Below, one piece after another: positions 1 through 6,281 of a DNA stretch of 8,335 nt. The translations under genes and the position numbers were made by a program. Numbering within the stretch: the stretch's first letter is position 1; each line of letters opens with the position of its first letter. The notes under the pieces were generated by a model, which saw only the letters and a list, made by a program, of their open reading frames with translations, searched no databases and had not been told where the DNA came from. This DNA comes from Planctomycetota bacterium. Lineage in GTDB: Bacteria; Planctomycetota; Phycisphaerae; Sedimentisphaerales; Anaerobacaceae. The stretch lies in contig JAGLTN010000644.1 of NCBI GenBank assembly GCA_023135255.1, forward strand, positions 1 to 8,335, read 5' to 3'.

Positions 1-8
1 AATTTACC

Positions 9-54
9 TTTTTTCACCTTTTTTCCGGTTTTTTCCCTTTTTTCCCCTTTTTTT
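9..54. repeat. Phased T-tract array, predicted bent DNA
   Basis: Five runs of six or seven T lie at 9-14, 19-24, 29-34, 38-43 and 48-54, separated by three to four C/G/A bases. The start-to-start distances are 10, 10, 9 and 10. A/T-tracts repeated once per helical turn are the established signature of intrinsically curved DNA. A further T5 at 80-84 falls about three turns further on. The array may alternatively be simple low-complexity sequence created by slippage. Regularity is seen directly; curvature is inferred. Confidence 0.6.
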
Positions 55-62
55 CCGAAAAA

Positions 63-88
63 TGACCACGATTTGACCCTTTTTGACC
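63..88 (+). repeat. Three TGACC repeats at helical spacing
   Basis: TGACC occurs at 63-67, 74-78 and 84-88, giving spacings of 11 and 10 bp, directly after the phased T-tracts. The last two copies share the longer word TTTGACC. Same-face repeats of a short word are typical of a cooperative protein binding array. The protein is unknown, and with only five bases per unit chance cannot be excluded. Confidence 0.35.
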
Positions 89-100
89 AAAAATAACAGA

Positions 101-130
101 GGGTAAATGGGGGTTTTGTGGGTTTTTGGG
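101..130 (+). other. Putative G-quadruplex motif
   Basis: Four G-runs (101-103, 109-113, 120-122, 128-130) are separated by loops of 5, 6 and 5 bases, which satisfies the usual G3+N1-7 rule on the plus strand. The loops are almost all T and A. It sits just downstream of the phased T-tracts and the TGACC repeats. Formation in vivo is not shown by sequence. Confidence 0.5.
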
Positions 131-307
131 TTAACAGCAAGGATTTTTTGTTTTTTTCGGTGAATTTCGGCTGAGATTTTTTGATTTTAAGAGTATTGAA
201 GCAGGATTAGTTGAATTTAGCAGAAGGTTAGCAGGCTGGGATGAGCAATATATGCTGAAAGTATTAAAAATTTAGATGCGTTTGCCCTGTTAAGATGTGC
301 TGATTAC

Positions 308-336
308 TTGATTTTCTTGGGTTATTTTGGTATAAT
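308..336 (+). promoter_or_regulatory. Sigma70-type extended -10 promoter for the dockerin gene
   Basis: A -35 hexamer TTGATT (308-313) and a perfect -10 TATAAT (331-336) are separated by exactly 17 bp. The -10 is preceded by TGG, giving the extended -10 TGn element. Transcription would start near 343, leaving a leader of about 95 nt before the ATG at 439. This is the best vegetative promoter in the window. Confidence 0.75.
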
Positions 337-362
337 GCCCGCTTTGGTGTTTCTAATTCTTT

Positions 363-401
363 CGGAGGAGTCGAATTTATTGGGACGGTGGCATCCCTCC
401 G
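363..401 (+). promoter_or_regulatory. Possible 5' leader hairpin ahead of the dockerin gene
   Basis: CGGAGG at 363-368 can pair with CCTCCG at 396-401, and the 3' arm is followed by TTTTAATT. An alternative smaller stem, GGGA (382-385) with TCCC (394-397), shares part of that 3' arm, so the two pairings compete. A 3' arm followed by T-residues within a leader is compatible with an attenuator, but the T-run is short and I recognise no riboswitch class. CGGAGG could also simply be a purine-rich decoy. Confidence 0.25.
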
Positions 402-438
402 TTTTAATTAACATCCTATGGACGAAAGGAAGTGTATT

Positions 439-1404
439 ATGAAGACGTTGAGAAATATTTTTGTTATGGTAGTAATGTTGGTAAGTGTTGGAAATGTTTT
501 GGGGGATGCGGTTTATACGGCTGGAGCGACTAATAATTTCGTGGATTATGTCGCAACTCATGGACCTAATGGGGTATATCCAGCTACCAACACTTATTAT
601 TGTGCTACTCCCACTCTTGATTGGGTTCCACCAGTTTATGAGGTTACGGATATGTATTTTATTGGTATCTCTCGATTTAATGGAGGTATTTATCTTAATG
701 TGGCGGGGAGAACGTGGGGAGAATGGCTTACCCTATGGACTTATGGTGACAGCGTAACCCTTCCTGTCTTAGAGTTATATGTGATCATAGACAACGGAGA
801 CGAGAATTTGTTTTCTGTCAATAGTTCAACCGGTCAGCTCACTATAGGACTTGCTGGGGAAGGAGCTTTCCTTGGTAATGATGATATAGTATTATCATCA
901 ACTAGCATCTCTATAGATGAAGGTGTCTTTGGAGATATCAGTGCAATTGGATATTCTCCAGGACAAGAAGGCATATTCTTCGATAATTTTGATGTTGTTA
1001 CCCCTCCAGTTACGATAGACTCTCCCAAAAATGGTACTGTTGGAATAGACCCAAATACCTCCCTCATATGGGAAGGTGATGCTGGTTCTGAATTTAATGT
1101 CCATCTTTATGATAACAAGGGCGGACCTGTATATGTTTTCCCTGGTCTAACTGATACAAGCCTTGATGTTAATGGCTATCTCGATTGGAAGACTACTTAC
1201 AATTGGCAAGTTGATGAAGTTATCGGAGGTGAGGTGACGTATTCAAGTCCAGTCTGGACATTTACGACTATTGACTATGAATGCCAATCCGTATTAGTTG
1301 GTGATTGGAATGGGGATTGTGTTGTCAACTTTGTTGACTTCGCAATGATGAGTGATAATTGGCTGGATGAAGTTCCTAAGGTTCCTGAAGGTTCTGGCGG
1401 GTAA
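439..1404 (+). CDS. Secreted protein with beta-sandwich module and C-terminal dockerin-like calcium loop
   Basis: Predicted 321 aa from ATG 439. This start is preferred over the in-frame ATG at 418 because AGGAAG (427-432) lies 6 nt upstream and because it gives a clean signal peptide: basic residues, a hydrophobic core at about 7-21, and likely cleavage after VLG-22. Residues about 25-188 form a beta-rich region with no family I recognise. Residues about 189-279 resemble a fibronectin III/Ig-like module (D-S-P-K-N-G-T near its start, Y-N-W-Q-V-D-E-V near its end), common in planctomycete surface proteins. Residues 288-309 are a single dockerin-type segment with calcium positions D289, N291, D293, N297 and D300. 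True cellulosomal dockerins carry two such loops; the single copy at the extreme C-terminus is the planctomycete habit and may serve anchoring or sorting. The ligand is unknown. It is transcribed from the promoter at 308-336. Confidence 0.85.
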   Translation: MKTLRNIFVMVVMLVSVGNVLGDAVYTAGATNNFVDYVATHGPNGVYPATNTYYCATPTLDWVPPVYEVTDMYFIGISRFNGGIYLNVAGRTWGEWLTLWTYGDSVTLPVLELYVIIDNGDENLFSVNSSTGQLTIGLAGEGAFLGNDDIVLSSTSISIDEGVFGDISAIGYSPGQEGIFFDNFDVVTPPVTIDSPKNGTVGIDPNTSLIWEGDAGSEFNVHLYDNKGGPVYVFPGLTDTSLDVNGYLDWKTTYNWQVDEVIGGEVTYSSPVWTFTTIDYECQSVLVGDWNGDCVVNFVDFAMMSDNWLDEVPKVPEGSGG

Positions 1405-1515
1405 TGCAGAAAAGGACGATGAACAGACGAAAGTGTCAAAGAGAGCTTATGATGAGATAGTGCGATGCTTGAAAAAGAAAAAGAGGGGGGCTAAGGGTGT
1501 TTTTTGGGGTATTGT

Positions 1516-1544
1516 TTGACAGGTAGTGGGGAATTTGTGAGAAT
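1516..1544 (+). promoter_or_regulatory. Candidate promoter for the exported hydrolase
   Basis: A perfect -35 TTGACA (1516-1521) is followed after 17 bp by GAGAAT (1539-1544), which matches four of six -10 positions and is preceded by TGT, an extended -10. The start would be near 1551, about 47 nt before the ATG at 1598. The weak -10 first base lowers confidence. It implies the hydrolase is transcribed independently of the dockerin gene. Confidence 0.45.
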
Positions 1545-1597
1545 TGGTTTTGTTGTGATTGATTTATTGTGTTTTTGGCTTTAGGTGGAGATTTTTA

Positions 1598-2509
1598 ATG
1601 AGTGGATTGTTCAGAAAAATATTTATTTTTTTGGTTTGCGGTTTCGTTGTTTTGATCGTGGTGGGTACGAACGCAAATTTGGCGAAATCAGGAAAGGCGG
1701 CTGACAAGAGTATGGTTAAAGATGGACAAAAGGCAAAGAAGAGTCTTAGGGTGACAGCAGCACAAATAGTTGTCAGTGAAGATATTGAAGTTAATGTTGA
1801 GACGATAAAGTGGGCTATCGATAAGGCGATTGCGGAAAAGTCTGATATACTTTTGACGCCTGAGGGGTCGCTTAGCGGGTATACGCATATTTTCGATCAG
1901 GGCAGGGTTGATAAGGGGCTTAGGGAGATTGTTGAGAAGGCGTCGAAGGGTAAGCTTGCTTTGGTGTTGGGGACATGTTTTGTTGAGGACGACGGGAAGT
2001 GCTATAACCAGATTCGGTTTTATAATAAGCAGGGTGAGTTTTTGGGTTTTCATAGTAAGACGCTGCTTACGGGGAGCTGGGATGATCCTCCTAAGGGTGA
2101 GATTAATGATTATGCTGTTAGGCCTTTGAGGACGTTTGAGATTTGCGGGGTTAGGGTTGGGGGTCTTATATGTAATGATATGTGGGCGAACCCGATGTGT
2201 ACGCCGATGCCGGATGCGCATCTGAGTCAGCAGCTGTCGAAGATGGGAGCGAAGATAATATTTCAGGCTGTTAACGGGGGACGCAATGGTAGTGAATGGT
2301 CGAGGAATGTATACTGGAATTTCCATGAGACGAATCTGCGGATGCGGGCTGCGGCGGGGAGAATGTGGATAGTGGTAGCGGATAATTGTTACCCGGAAGA
2401 TGTTCCCTGTTCTTGTCCATCGGGTGTTTTGAGGCCTGACGGCAGCTGGGCGGTGCAGGCAAAGGGACAGGGTAGGGAAATGGTTACTTATACAATTGAA
2501 ATTGAGTAG
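1598..2509 (+). CDS. Exported carbon-nitrogen hydrolase (nitrilase superfamily)
   Basis: Predicted 303 aa. ATG 1598 is chosen over the upstream in-frame TTG at 1559 because AGGTGGAG (1583-1590) sits 7 nt before it and the N-terminus then reads as a signal sequence: R-K, a hydrophobic stretch at about 8-23, and possible cleavage after A26. Mature residues about 49-303 follow the nitrilase fold. The catalytic triad is visible as E89 in T-P-E-G, K154 in H-S-K-T-L-L and C192 in L-I-C-N-D-M-W. R-M-R-A-A-A-G-R at 248-255 followed by a V-V-A-D-N strand matches the conserved C-terminal core. The family cleaves nitriles, amides or carbamoyl groups through a cysteine thioester; the substrate here cannot be read. 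Most family members are cytoplasmic, so export is notable. There is no multi-pass membrane domain, so it is not apolipoprotein N-acyltransferase. Confidence 0.85.
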   Translation: MSGLFRKIFIFLVCGFVVLIVVGTNANLAKSGKAADKSMVKDGQKAKKSLRVTAAQIVVSEDIEVNVETIKWAIDKAIAEKSDILLTPEGSLSGYTHIFDQGRVDKGLREIVEKASKGKLALVLGTCFVEDDGKCYNQIRFYNKQGEFLGFHSKTLLTGSWDDPPKGEINDYAVRPLRTFEICGVRVGGLICNDMWANPMCTPMPDAHLSQQLSKMGAKIIFQAVNGGRNGSEWSRNVYWNFHETNLRMRAAAGRMWIVVADNCYPEDVPCSCPSGVLRPDGSWAVQAKGQGREMVTYTIEIE

Positions 2510-2530
2510 AGATGAGAGGGGATTTTGAAG

Positions 2531-2546
2531 TTTTTCGGGGGGATTT
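2531..2546 (+). repeat. 16-bp direct repeat, copy 1
   Basis: The word TTTTTCGGGGGGATTT occurs here and again, identically, at 2718-2733, 187 bp downstream. It includes a T5 and a G6 run, so it is of lower complexity than its length suggests. It could be a recombination scar, a binding site pair or composition bias. Confidence 0.5.
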
Positions 2547-2563
2547 GGGTGGGGGAGAATAAA

Positions 2564-2589
2564 CCGACTCACTTACGTTCGTGGCTCGG
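2564..2589. repeat. REP-like imperfect palindrome
   Basis: The arms CCGACTCAC (2564-2572) and GTGGCTCGG (2581-2589) pair with one C-C mismatch and one G-T pair around an 8-base loop, TTACGTTC. It lies 55 nt after the hydrolase stop. From memory it resembles the short C/G-framed palindromes repeated between genes in many planctomycete genomes. There is no T-run on either side that would make it an intrinsic terminator. Confidence 0.45.
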
Positions 2590-2717
2590 AATTTGAAAAC
2601 GATGAGGGTGGTTTTAATAAATCAATCAAAAGCGGGGGTAATGGTTGGTGTTTCCGGGATTTTTTGGGAGAGTTTTAAGGTCTTTTTTTATAAGAGGTTA
2701 GGGGGATGTAGTGTAAT

Positions 2718-2733
2718 TTTTTCGGGGGGATTT
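2718..2733 (+). repeat. 16-bp direct repeat, copy 2
   Basis: This is an exact copy of 2531-2546. Flanking bases differ apart from composition, so the match ends sharply at 16 bp. It lies 107 bp before the portal start codon. Confidence 0.5.
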
Positions 2734-2780
2734 TCGACTCTGTGGCGGGAATTCGTCTAATGTTGTAGAAGTTTAGAGAT

Positions 2781-2804
2781 AGTGACAGAGACAGTGACAG
2801 ATAC
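2781..2804 (+). repeat. 12-bp tandem duplication before the portal gene
   Basis: AGTGACAGAGAC (2781-2792) is followed directly by AGTGACAGATAC (2793-2804), differing at one position. It lies 36 nt before the portal start codon. It may be a slippage duplication or a two-site binding element. Confidence 0.5.
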
Positions 2805-2840
2805 GAATTAGAATGTTAGAAAATAATGAGGGTGGAAAAA

Positions 2841-4352
2841 ATGGGATTTGATCTTGGTTATTTTGGTGATGCGGGTCTTGAAGAGGATTATCTGGAATGG
2901 CTTGTTGATGAAAGGGCAGTTGATGTTCAAAATCATTTCGGCAAGTTGTGGGATTATTATGTTAACCAGATGTATGACGGGGGCAGCGGTGGTGAGGGTG
3001 ATACGTGCGGCAGGTGCTACAGGCAGGGGCAGGAGTATGGTCTTGCGAGCAGAATAACCGGATATGCGAGTAAAGCTGGGGGGGGTATATTTTCCAGCAG
3101 CAAAGTTAAGAATATTCAGCGCAAGGAAGTTGTAATAGAGAACGATATTGCATGGCGAATTAGTGCGGCGGTAGACTTTTTGTTTGGTAAGCCGATAAAT
3201 TTTATTTCCAAATCACCATCTTCTCGGAAACGCTTAGAAATAGAGACAATTATAAAAGCTGTGTTTTCGACTAATGGGGGGATTGGGTTTTTTCAGGATA
3301 TGGCGGTGCTTGGAGGTGTTTATGGTTTTGTCGATTGTTTTGTCAGGCCTGGCAAAGAAATCTTAGAACACAACAGTTTTTCATCACGTACACACACACT
3401 CACTGACGTGCTGCAATTAGCACGGACAATCGATCTTGAATTGATCGAGGCACCGAGGGCGCTGCCTGTTCTGGATGAGGATGATTACAAGAAGGTACGT
3501 TATTACGTACAGCATTTTCATCAGAGGCGGAATAGTGTTAGTAATAATAATGGTTTTTTCTCAAAGCTGATAAAGGGCAGGGGATATGACCGAAGGAAAG
3601 TTGTAACTGTTACGGAGATAACTTCGGCGGATGGTTGGCAGAGGTATGAGGAAAAAGAGCTTGTTGCAGAGGGTAAGCTTGGCTGGGGTTTTTTGCCGGT
3701 TGTTCACATACAAAACATTGCTCAGCCTTACTACTATGAAGGGGTTAGTGACGTTGAGGTGTTAATACCTTTGCAGGATGAGTTGAATACAAGGCTTAGT
3801 GACAGAGCTAACAGGATAACTTTTCAGGCATTTAAGATGTATCTGGGCAAGGGTATTGAGGGGTTTGAGGATAGACCTATCGCTCCAGGGAGGATGTGGT
3901 ATACGGATAATCCGGATGCTACAATTGAGGAGTTCGGGGGGGATAGGTCTGCTCCGACCGAGGATATTCATATTTGCGAGATACGCGATGCGATGGATAA
4001 GGCCAGCGGGGTTACGCCTGTTGTTGCTGGTATTTTGAAGAACAGGGTCGGCAATTTGACAAGTGCGGTTGCTATTAAGATGACTTTGATGGGTATGCTG
4101 AGCAAGACTGAGCGCAAGAAGTTTACTTATGGTGAAGGGCTTAAGAAAATTGTTTCTATGGTTCTTAAGGTTCTTGATAAGGCGAATATTTATAAGACAG
4201 ATGAGGCAGACAGGGATGTTGATTTGTTTTTTCCGAGTCCTCTGCCTGAGGATACTATGGAGCAGTTGGAGCAGGCGAAAATCAAAAAGGAATTGGGTGT
4301 GCCGACAGAGCAGGTGCTTAAGGAATTAGGTTATGAAAATCTCACCCTTTAG
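2841..4352 (+). CDS. Phage portal protein, SPP1 gp6-like
   Basis: Predicted 503 aa, the usual size for this family. ATG 2841 is preferred over ATG 2826 because GAGGGTGG (2828-2835) is 5 nt upstream. The portal is a dodecameric ring at one capsid vertex through which DNA is packaged and to which connector proteins bind. Recognisable parts are the early D-I-A-W-R-I segment and following F-L-F-G-K-P-I-N-F-I (about 102-122), a central wing (about 150-300), then Y-Y-E-G-V-S-D-V with L-I-P-L-Q-D-E-L-N (about 298-316). After that come A-S-G-V-T-P-V at 388-394 and the helical N-L-T-S-A-V-A-I-K-M segment (405-414). The stop codon TAG (4350-4352) lies inside the hairpin of an intergenic repeat, so the last residues are encoded by that element. 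Codon use at about 3190-3260 and 3345-3430 is less G/T-biased than the rest, and runs of 8 G (3078-3085) and 7 G (3936-3942) occur in frame. No terminase gene precedes it. Confidence 0.88.
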   Translation: MGFDLGYFGDAGLEEDYLEWLVDERAVDVQNHFGKLWDYYVNQMYDGGSGGEGDTCGRCYRQGQEYGLASRITGYASKAGGGIFSSSKVKNIQRKEVVIENDIAWRISAAVDFLFGKPINFISKSPSSRKRLEIETIIKAVFSTNGGIGFFQDMAVLGGVYGFVDCFVRPGKEILEHNSFSSRTHTLTDVLQLARTIDLELIEAPRALPVLDEDDYKKVRYYVQHFHQRRNSVSNNNGFFSKLIKGRGYDRRKVVTVTEITSADGWQRYEEKELVAEGKLGWGFLPVVHIQNIAQPYYYEGVSDVEVLIPLQDELNTRLSDRANRITFQAFKMYLGKGIEGFEDRPIAPGRMWYTDNPDATIEEFGGDRSAPTEDIHICEIRDAMDKASGVTPVVAGILKNRVGNLTSAVAIKMTLMGMLSKTERKKFTYGEGLKKIVSMVLKVLDKANIYKTDEADRDVDLFFPSPLPEDTMEQLEQAKIKKELGVPTEQVLKELGYENLTL

Positions 4353-4419
4353 GGTGATAAATTCTCGCGAAGAAATCCAGAGTTTGTTGTTTTTGAGTTA
4401 TTTGTCCGCGGATAAACGG
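4343..4419 (+). repeat. Post-stop intergenic element, copy A
   Basis: This is the first of three ungapped copies. It opens with a CACCC/GGGTG hairpin (4343-4347 and 4352-4356, loop TTTA; an outer T-A pair can extend it) in which the portal stop codon is embedded. A TAAAT and GCGA block follows. The GTTATTTG block begins at 4397, exactly 45 nt after the first G of the 3' arm, and the copy closes with CCGCGGATAAAC. It occupies most of the 110-nt gap before the scaffold-like gene. There is no T-run after the hairpin, so it is not a standard terminator. Confidence 0.8.
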
Positions 4420-4462
4420 AAAACTCAGGTGTGAATAATATGTTTTATTGGAGTGAAAGAGA

Positions 4463-4993
4463 ATGAGTCAGTTAGACGAAAGAGAAGTTGGGCTGTCAGA
4501 GACAGACGAGATACAACAGGAAGATGGGAAACTTGTTCCTGTATCTGAATCAATCCGCTACAGGAAAAGGGCGCAGAGTGCTGAGAAAAAAGTTGCGGTT
4601 CTTGAGAATCAATTGGCACAGGTCAGCGGCGAGGCTAATGATTTGACCAGTAAGTTGAGTATGGTTGAACAGGAGCGGCGTTTGAGTGATAAGCTTTTGG
4701 CGGCAGGTGCGGTTGATGTTGAGGCGGCGGTGCTGCTGGCTAAATCGAGAATCGCTGGAGATGGACAGGCGGATATTGATGGGGTTGTGGAGCAGCTTAG
4801 AGTCGAGAAGGGATATTTGTTTGCCGGCAGTGATGGAGAGGGTGTGGTAGCAAGTAGGAAAACTGCTACGGCGAAAGATAGAACATCGGATGTTTCGAGC
4901 GGTGGGCTTGAGAGGCTCGCGAAGAAGGCTGTGGCGAGCGGCAGCAGGGTTGACCTTCAGGAGTATCTGAAGCTGCGAAGAAATTATGTTTAG
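4463..4993 (+). CDS. Putative capsid scaffolding protein
   Basis: Predicted 176 aa with start ATG 4463, preceded at 7 nt by GGAGTG (4450-4455). It is charged, almost free of aromatic residues, and predicted largely helical. A coiled-coil runs over about residues 33-78 (Y-R-K-R-A-Q-S-A-E through the heptad-like L/V spacing). A short L-L-A-A-G-A-V-D-V-E-A-A-V-L-L segment (78-92) is of the type seen in phage gp20/scaffold-like proteins. The tail at 146-176 is a basic helix, plausibly the capsid-binding end. Its place between portal and major capsid protein is the standard scaffold position: such proteins guide procapsid assembly and are then lost. Sequence similarity is weak, so the role rests on position and architecture. 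Confidence 0.72.
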   Translation: MSQLDEREVGLSETDEIQQEDGKLVPVSESIRYRKRAQSAEKKVAVLENQLAQVSGEANDLTSKLSMVEQERRLSDKLLAAGAVDVEAAVLLAKSRIAGDGQADIDGVVEQLRVEKGYLFAGSDGEGVVASRKTATAKDRTSDVSSGGLERLAKKAVASGSRVDLQEYLKLRRNYV

Positions 4994-4995
4994 AA

Positions 4996-5012
4996 TTTAG
5001 AGTACGTCTAAA
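4996..5012. other. Short dyad upstream of the capsid gene
   Basis: TTTAGA (4996-5001) and TCTAAA (5007-5012) form a perfect 6-bp inverted repeat with a 5-base GTACG centre, 2 nt after the scaffold stop. It is followed by an AT-rich stretch (5011-5034) and then the strong ribosome binding site of the capsid gene. It could be an operator or a weak RNA hairpin. This gap does not contain the three-copy element found elsewhere in the cassette. Confidence 0.3.
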
Positions 5013-5082
5013 AAATTATTAATCATTAAAAAAAGTTTCGTGTATCCGGTTGGGATGTGCGAAGCGATGGGAGGAAAAATAA

Positions 5083-6237
5083 ATGGCATTTACGGGTAAA
5101 GCAACATATTCAGCAGGTACGAGTCTGCCTGAATTGGCGGAAGATGTTTCGGATCTTATCGGGATAGTGTCGCCTTATGAGACGCCTTTGCTCGATACGC
5201 TGGGTGATCCGCTAAGGGAGGCAAGGAGTAGTCATCATGAATGGCTTGAGGATGAACTTTTGCCTAATAAGGATGCTGTCAATGACAGTACGTTTACCGA
5301 TGCTGATGTTGATACTGATTTTGTTGTTGATAATGGCAACAGGTTCAGGGTTGGCGATCAGATACAGGTTGAAGGTAGTGAAGAGTTGATGCTGGTTACT
5401 GGTATTGACAGTGATACATTGACTGTCGTTCGCGGCTATGGCGGAAGTAGTGCTGAAGATCTGGCGGATGATCAGGTTATCAATATTTTGGGTAATGCTG
5501 CTATTGAAGGCGCGGATAAGCCTGAAGTTCGGTTTAATAATCGAAGCAGATGTGGTAACTATACTCAGATATTTACGGCGACGGTTGAGGTCAGCGGTAC
5601 GGATATGGCGGCGAGTCAGCTTGGGCTGGCTGATGAGATGGATTATCAAAAGCAGGAAAGACTGCGTGAGTTGATAAGGGACCTTGAGAATACGGTTATC
5701 AATGGCGGTCAGGTTGCGAGTGATCCACAGGGCAGCTCATCGGTTCGCAGGACAATGAAGGGTATTGTTTCGCATCTTTCAAGTAATGTTTTTCGGACTG
5801 GTGACAGCGGTTTTCCTACTGGTACGGGGCTTGATGAGAGTAAGATCAATTATACTCTGAGGCAGATATGGGAGAGTAGTAACGGTAATATTGATTTGAT
5901 CGTTGTTGGCGGCGCCCAGAAGAGAAGTATCAATGCGTTTTGCGGTGAGAGCAGAAGCTATGGTGCTAATGATACTACATTTACCAATATGGTTAGTATT
6001 TATGAGAGCGATTTTGGTATTTGCAGGATAGTGACAAGTCGCTGGATGCCACAGGATGCAGTGCTGATGCTTGACTCGTCGCGTGTGAATGTGTTGCCGA
6101 TGGCGGGCAGAAGTTTTTACTTTAAGCCTTTAGCCAGTGGCGGCGACTATGAATGCGGTGAATTGATCGGCGAGTATACTGTTGAGTTGAAAAATGAGGC
6201 GGCTCATGGCTTGATTCGCGGGCTTGCTACGAGTTAG
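5083..6237 (+). CDS. Major capsid protein, SU10 type (HK97 fold)
   Basis: Predicted 384 aa. The start is fixed by GGGAGG (5069-5074), a near-perfect ribosome binding site 8 nt before ATG and the strongest in the cassette, fitting a highly made protein. The N-terminal L-A-E-D-V-S-D-L-I-G-I-V-S-P-Y-E-T-P-L-L (17-37) and H-E-W (52-54) are typical of the SU10/DUF5309 capsid family. Residues about 66-138 are a beta-rich insertion (R-V-G-D-Q-I, E-L-M-L-V-T-G-I, L-T-V-V-R-G-Y) that resembles a surface domain inserted in the capsid fold. The core resumes with N-Y-T-Q-I-F (159-164), V-S-G-T-D (170-174) and the long helix at about 186-206. The C-terminal V-E-L-K-N-E-A-A-H-G (367-376) is also characteristic. 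There is no N-terminal delta domain and no adjacent protease, consistent with a separate scaffold. Confidence 0.88.
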   Translation: MAFTGKATYSAGTSLPELAEDVSDLIGIVSPYETPLLDTLGDPLREARSSHHEWLEDELLPNKDAVNDSTFTDADVDTDFVVDNGNRFRVGDQIQVEGSEELMLVTGIDSDTLTVVRGYGGSSAEDLADDQVINILGNAAIEGADKPEVRFNNRSRCGNYTQIFTATVEVSGTDMAASQLGLADEMDYQKQERLRELIRDLENTVINGGQVASDPQGSSSVRRTMKGIVSHLSSNVFRTGDSGFPTGTGLDESKINYTLRQIWESSNGNIDLIVVGGAQKRSINAFCGESRSYGANDTTFTNMVSIYESDFGICRIVTSRWMPQDAVLMLDSSRVNVLPMAGRSFYFKPLASGGDYECGELIGEYTVELKNEAAHGLIRGLATS

Positions 6238-6281
6238 TTTTTGATTAATGGGGGGAAGGTGCAGCTTGGCTGCGGCCTGGG

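Larger units (their letters stand above)
1..438. other. Non-coding region upstream of the dockerin gene
   Basis: I see no convincing gene in these 438 bases. Open frames are short, lack ribosome binding sites, and one on the minus strand (322-561) is a shadow of the leader and the next gene. The composition is extreme: a polypyrimidine start, then many T-runs and G-runs. From about 200 onward it becomes ordinary AT-rich intergenic DNA ending in a promoter and leader. The individual sites are listed separately. The 3' end of an upstream gene could lie just outside the window. Confidence 0.7.
2510..2840. other. G-rich intergenic border between the hydrolase and the phage module
   Basis: This is a 331-bp gap without a supportable gene. 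It holds several G-runs (2518-2521, 2537-2542, 2547-2549, 2551-2555, 2724-2729), a 16-bp direct repeat pair, a REP-like palindrome and a short tandem repeat, each listed separately. I find no clear sigma70 promoter for the portal operon and no intrinsic terminator for the hydrolase. In position it is where a bacterial-to-phage junction would be expected, but no tRNA or integrase marks an attachment site. Confidence 0.6.

Noticed and set aside
2537..2555. Second G-quadruplex motif after the nitrilase gene
   Set aside because: Only three close G-runs are present. The fourth, at 2518-2521, would need a loop of 15 bases, outside the usual rule.
1688..2572. Minus-strand open frame of 294 codons opposite the nitrilase gene
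   Set aside because: It is the complement of a gene with intact catalytic motifs. Its translation is rich in P, N, R and H with no domain, and there is no ribosome site at its start. It is a shadow of G/T-biased codon use.
3078..3085. Run of eight G in the portal gene as a programmed frameshift or phase-variation site
   Set aside because: The frame is intact through the run and the protein continues with family features. Neither alternative frame gives a sensible product, so it is only a possible sequencing-error spot.
4343..4356. ACCC/GGGT hairpin as an intrinsic terminator
   Set aside because: No T-run follows any of the three copies, and the stem is only five or six pairs.
5212..5649. 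Minus-strand open frame of 145 codons inside the capsid gene
   Set aside because: It lies wholly within a well-supported capsid gene on the other strand, has no ribosome site and has low-complexity I/N/S/T composition.
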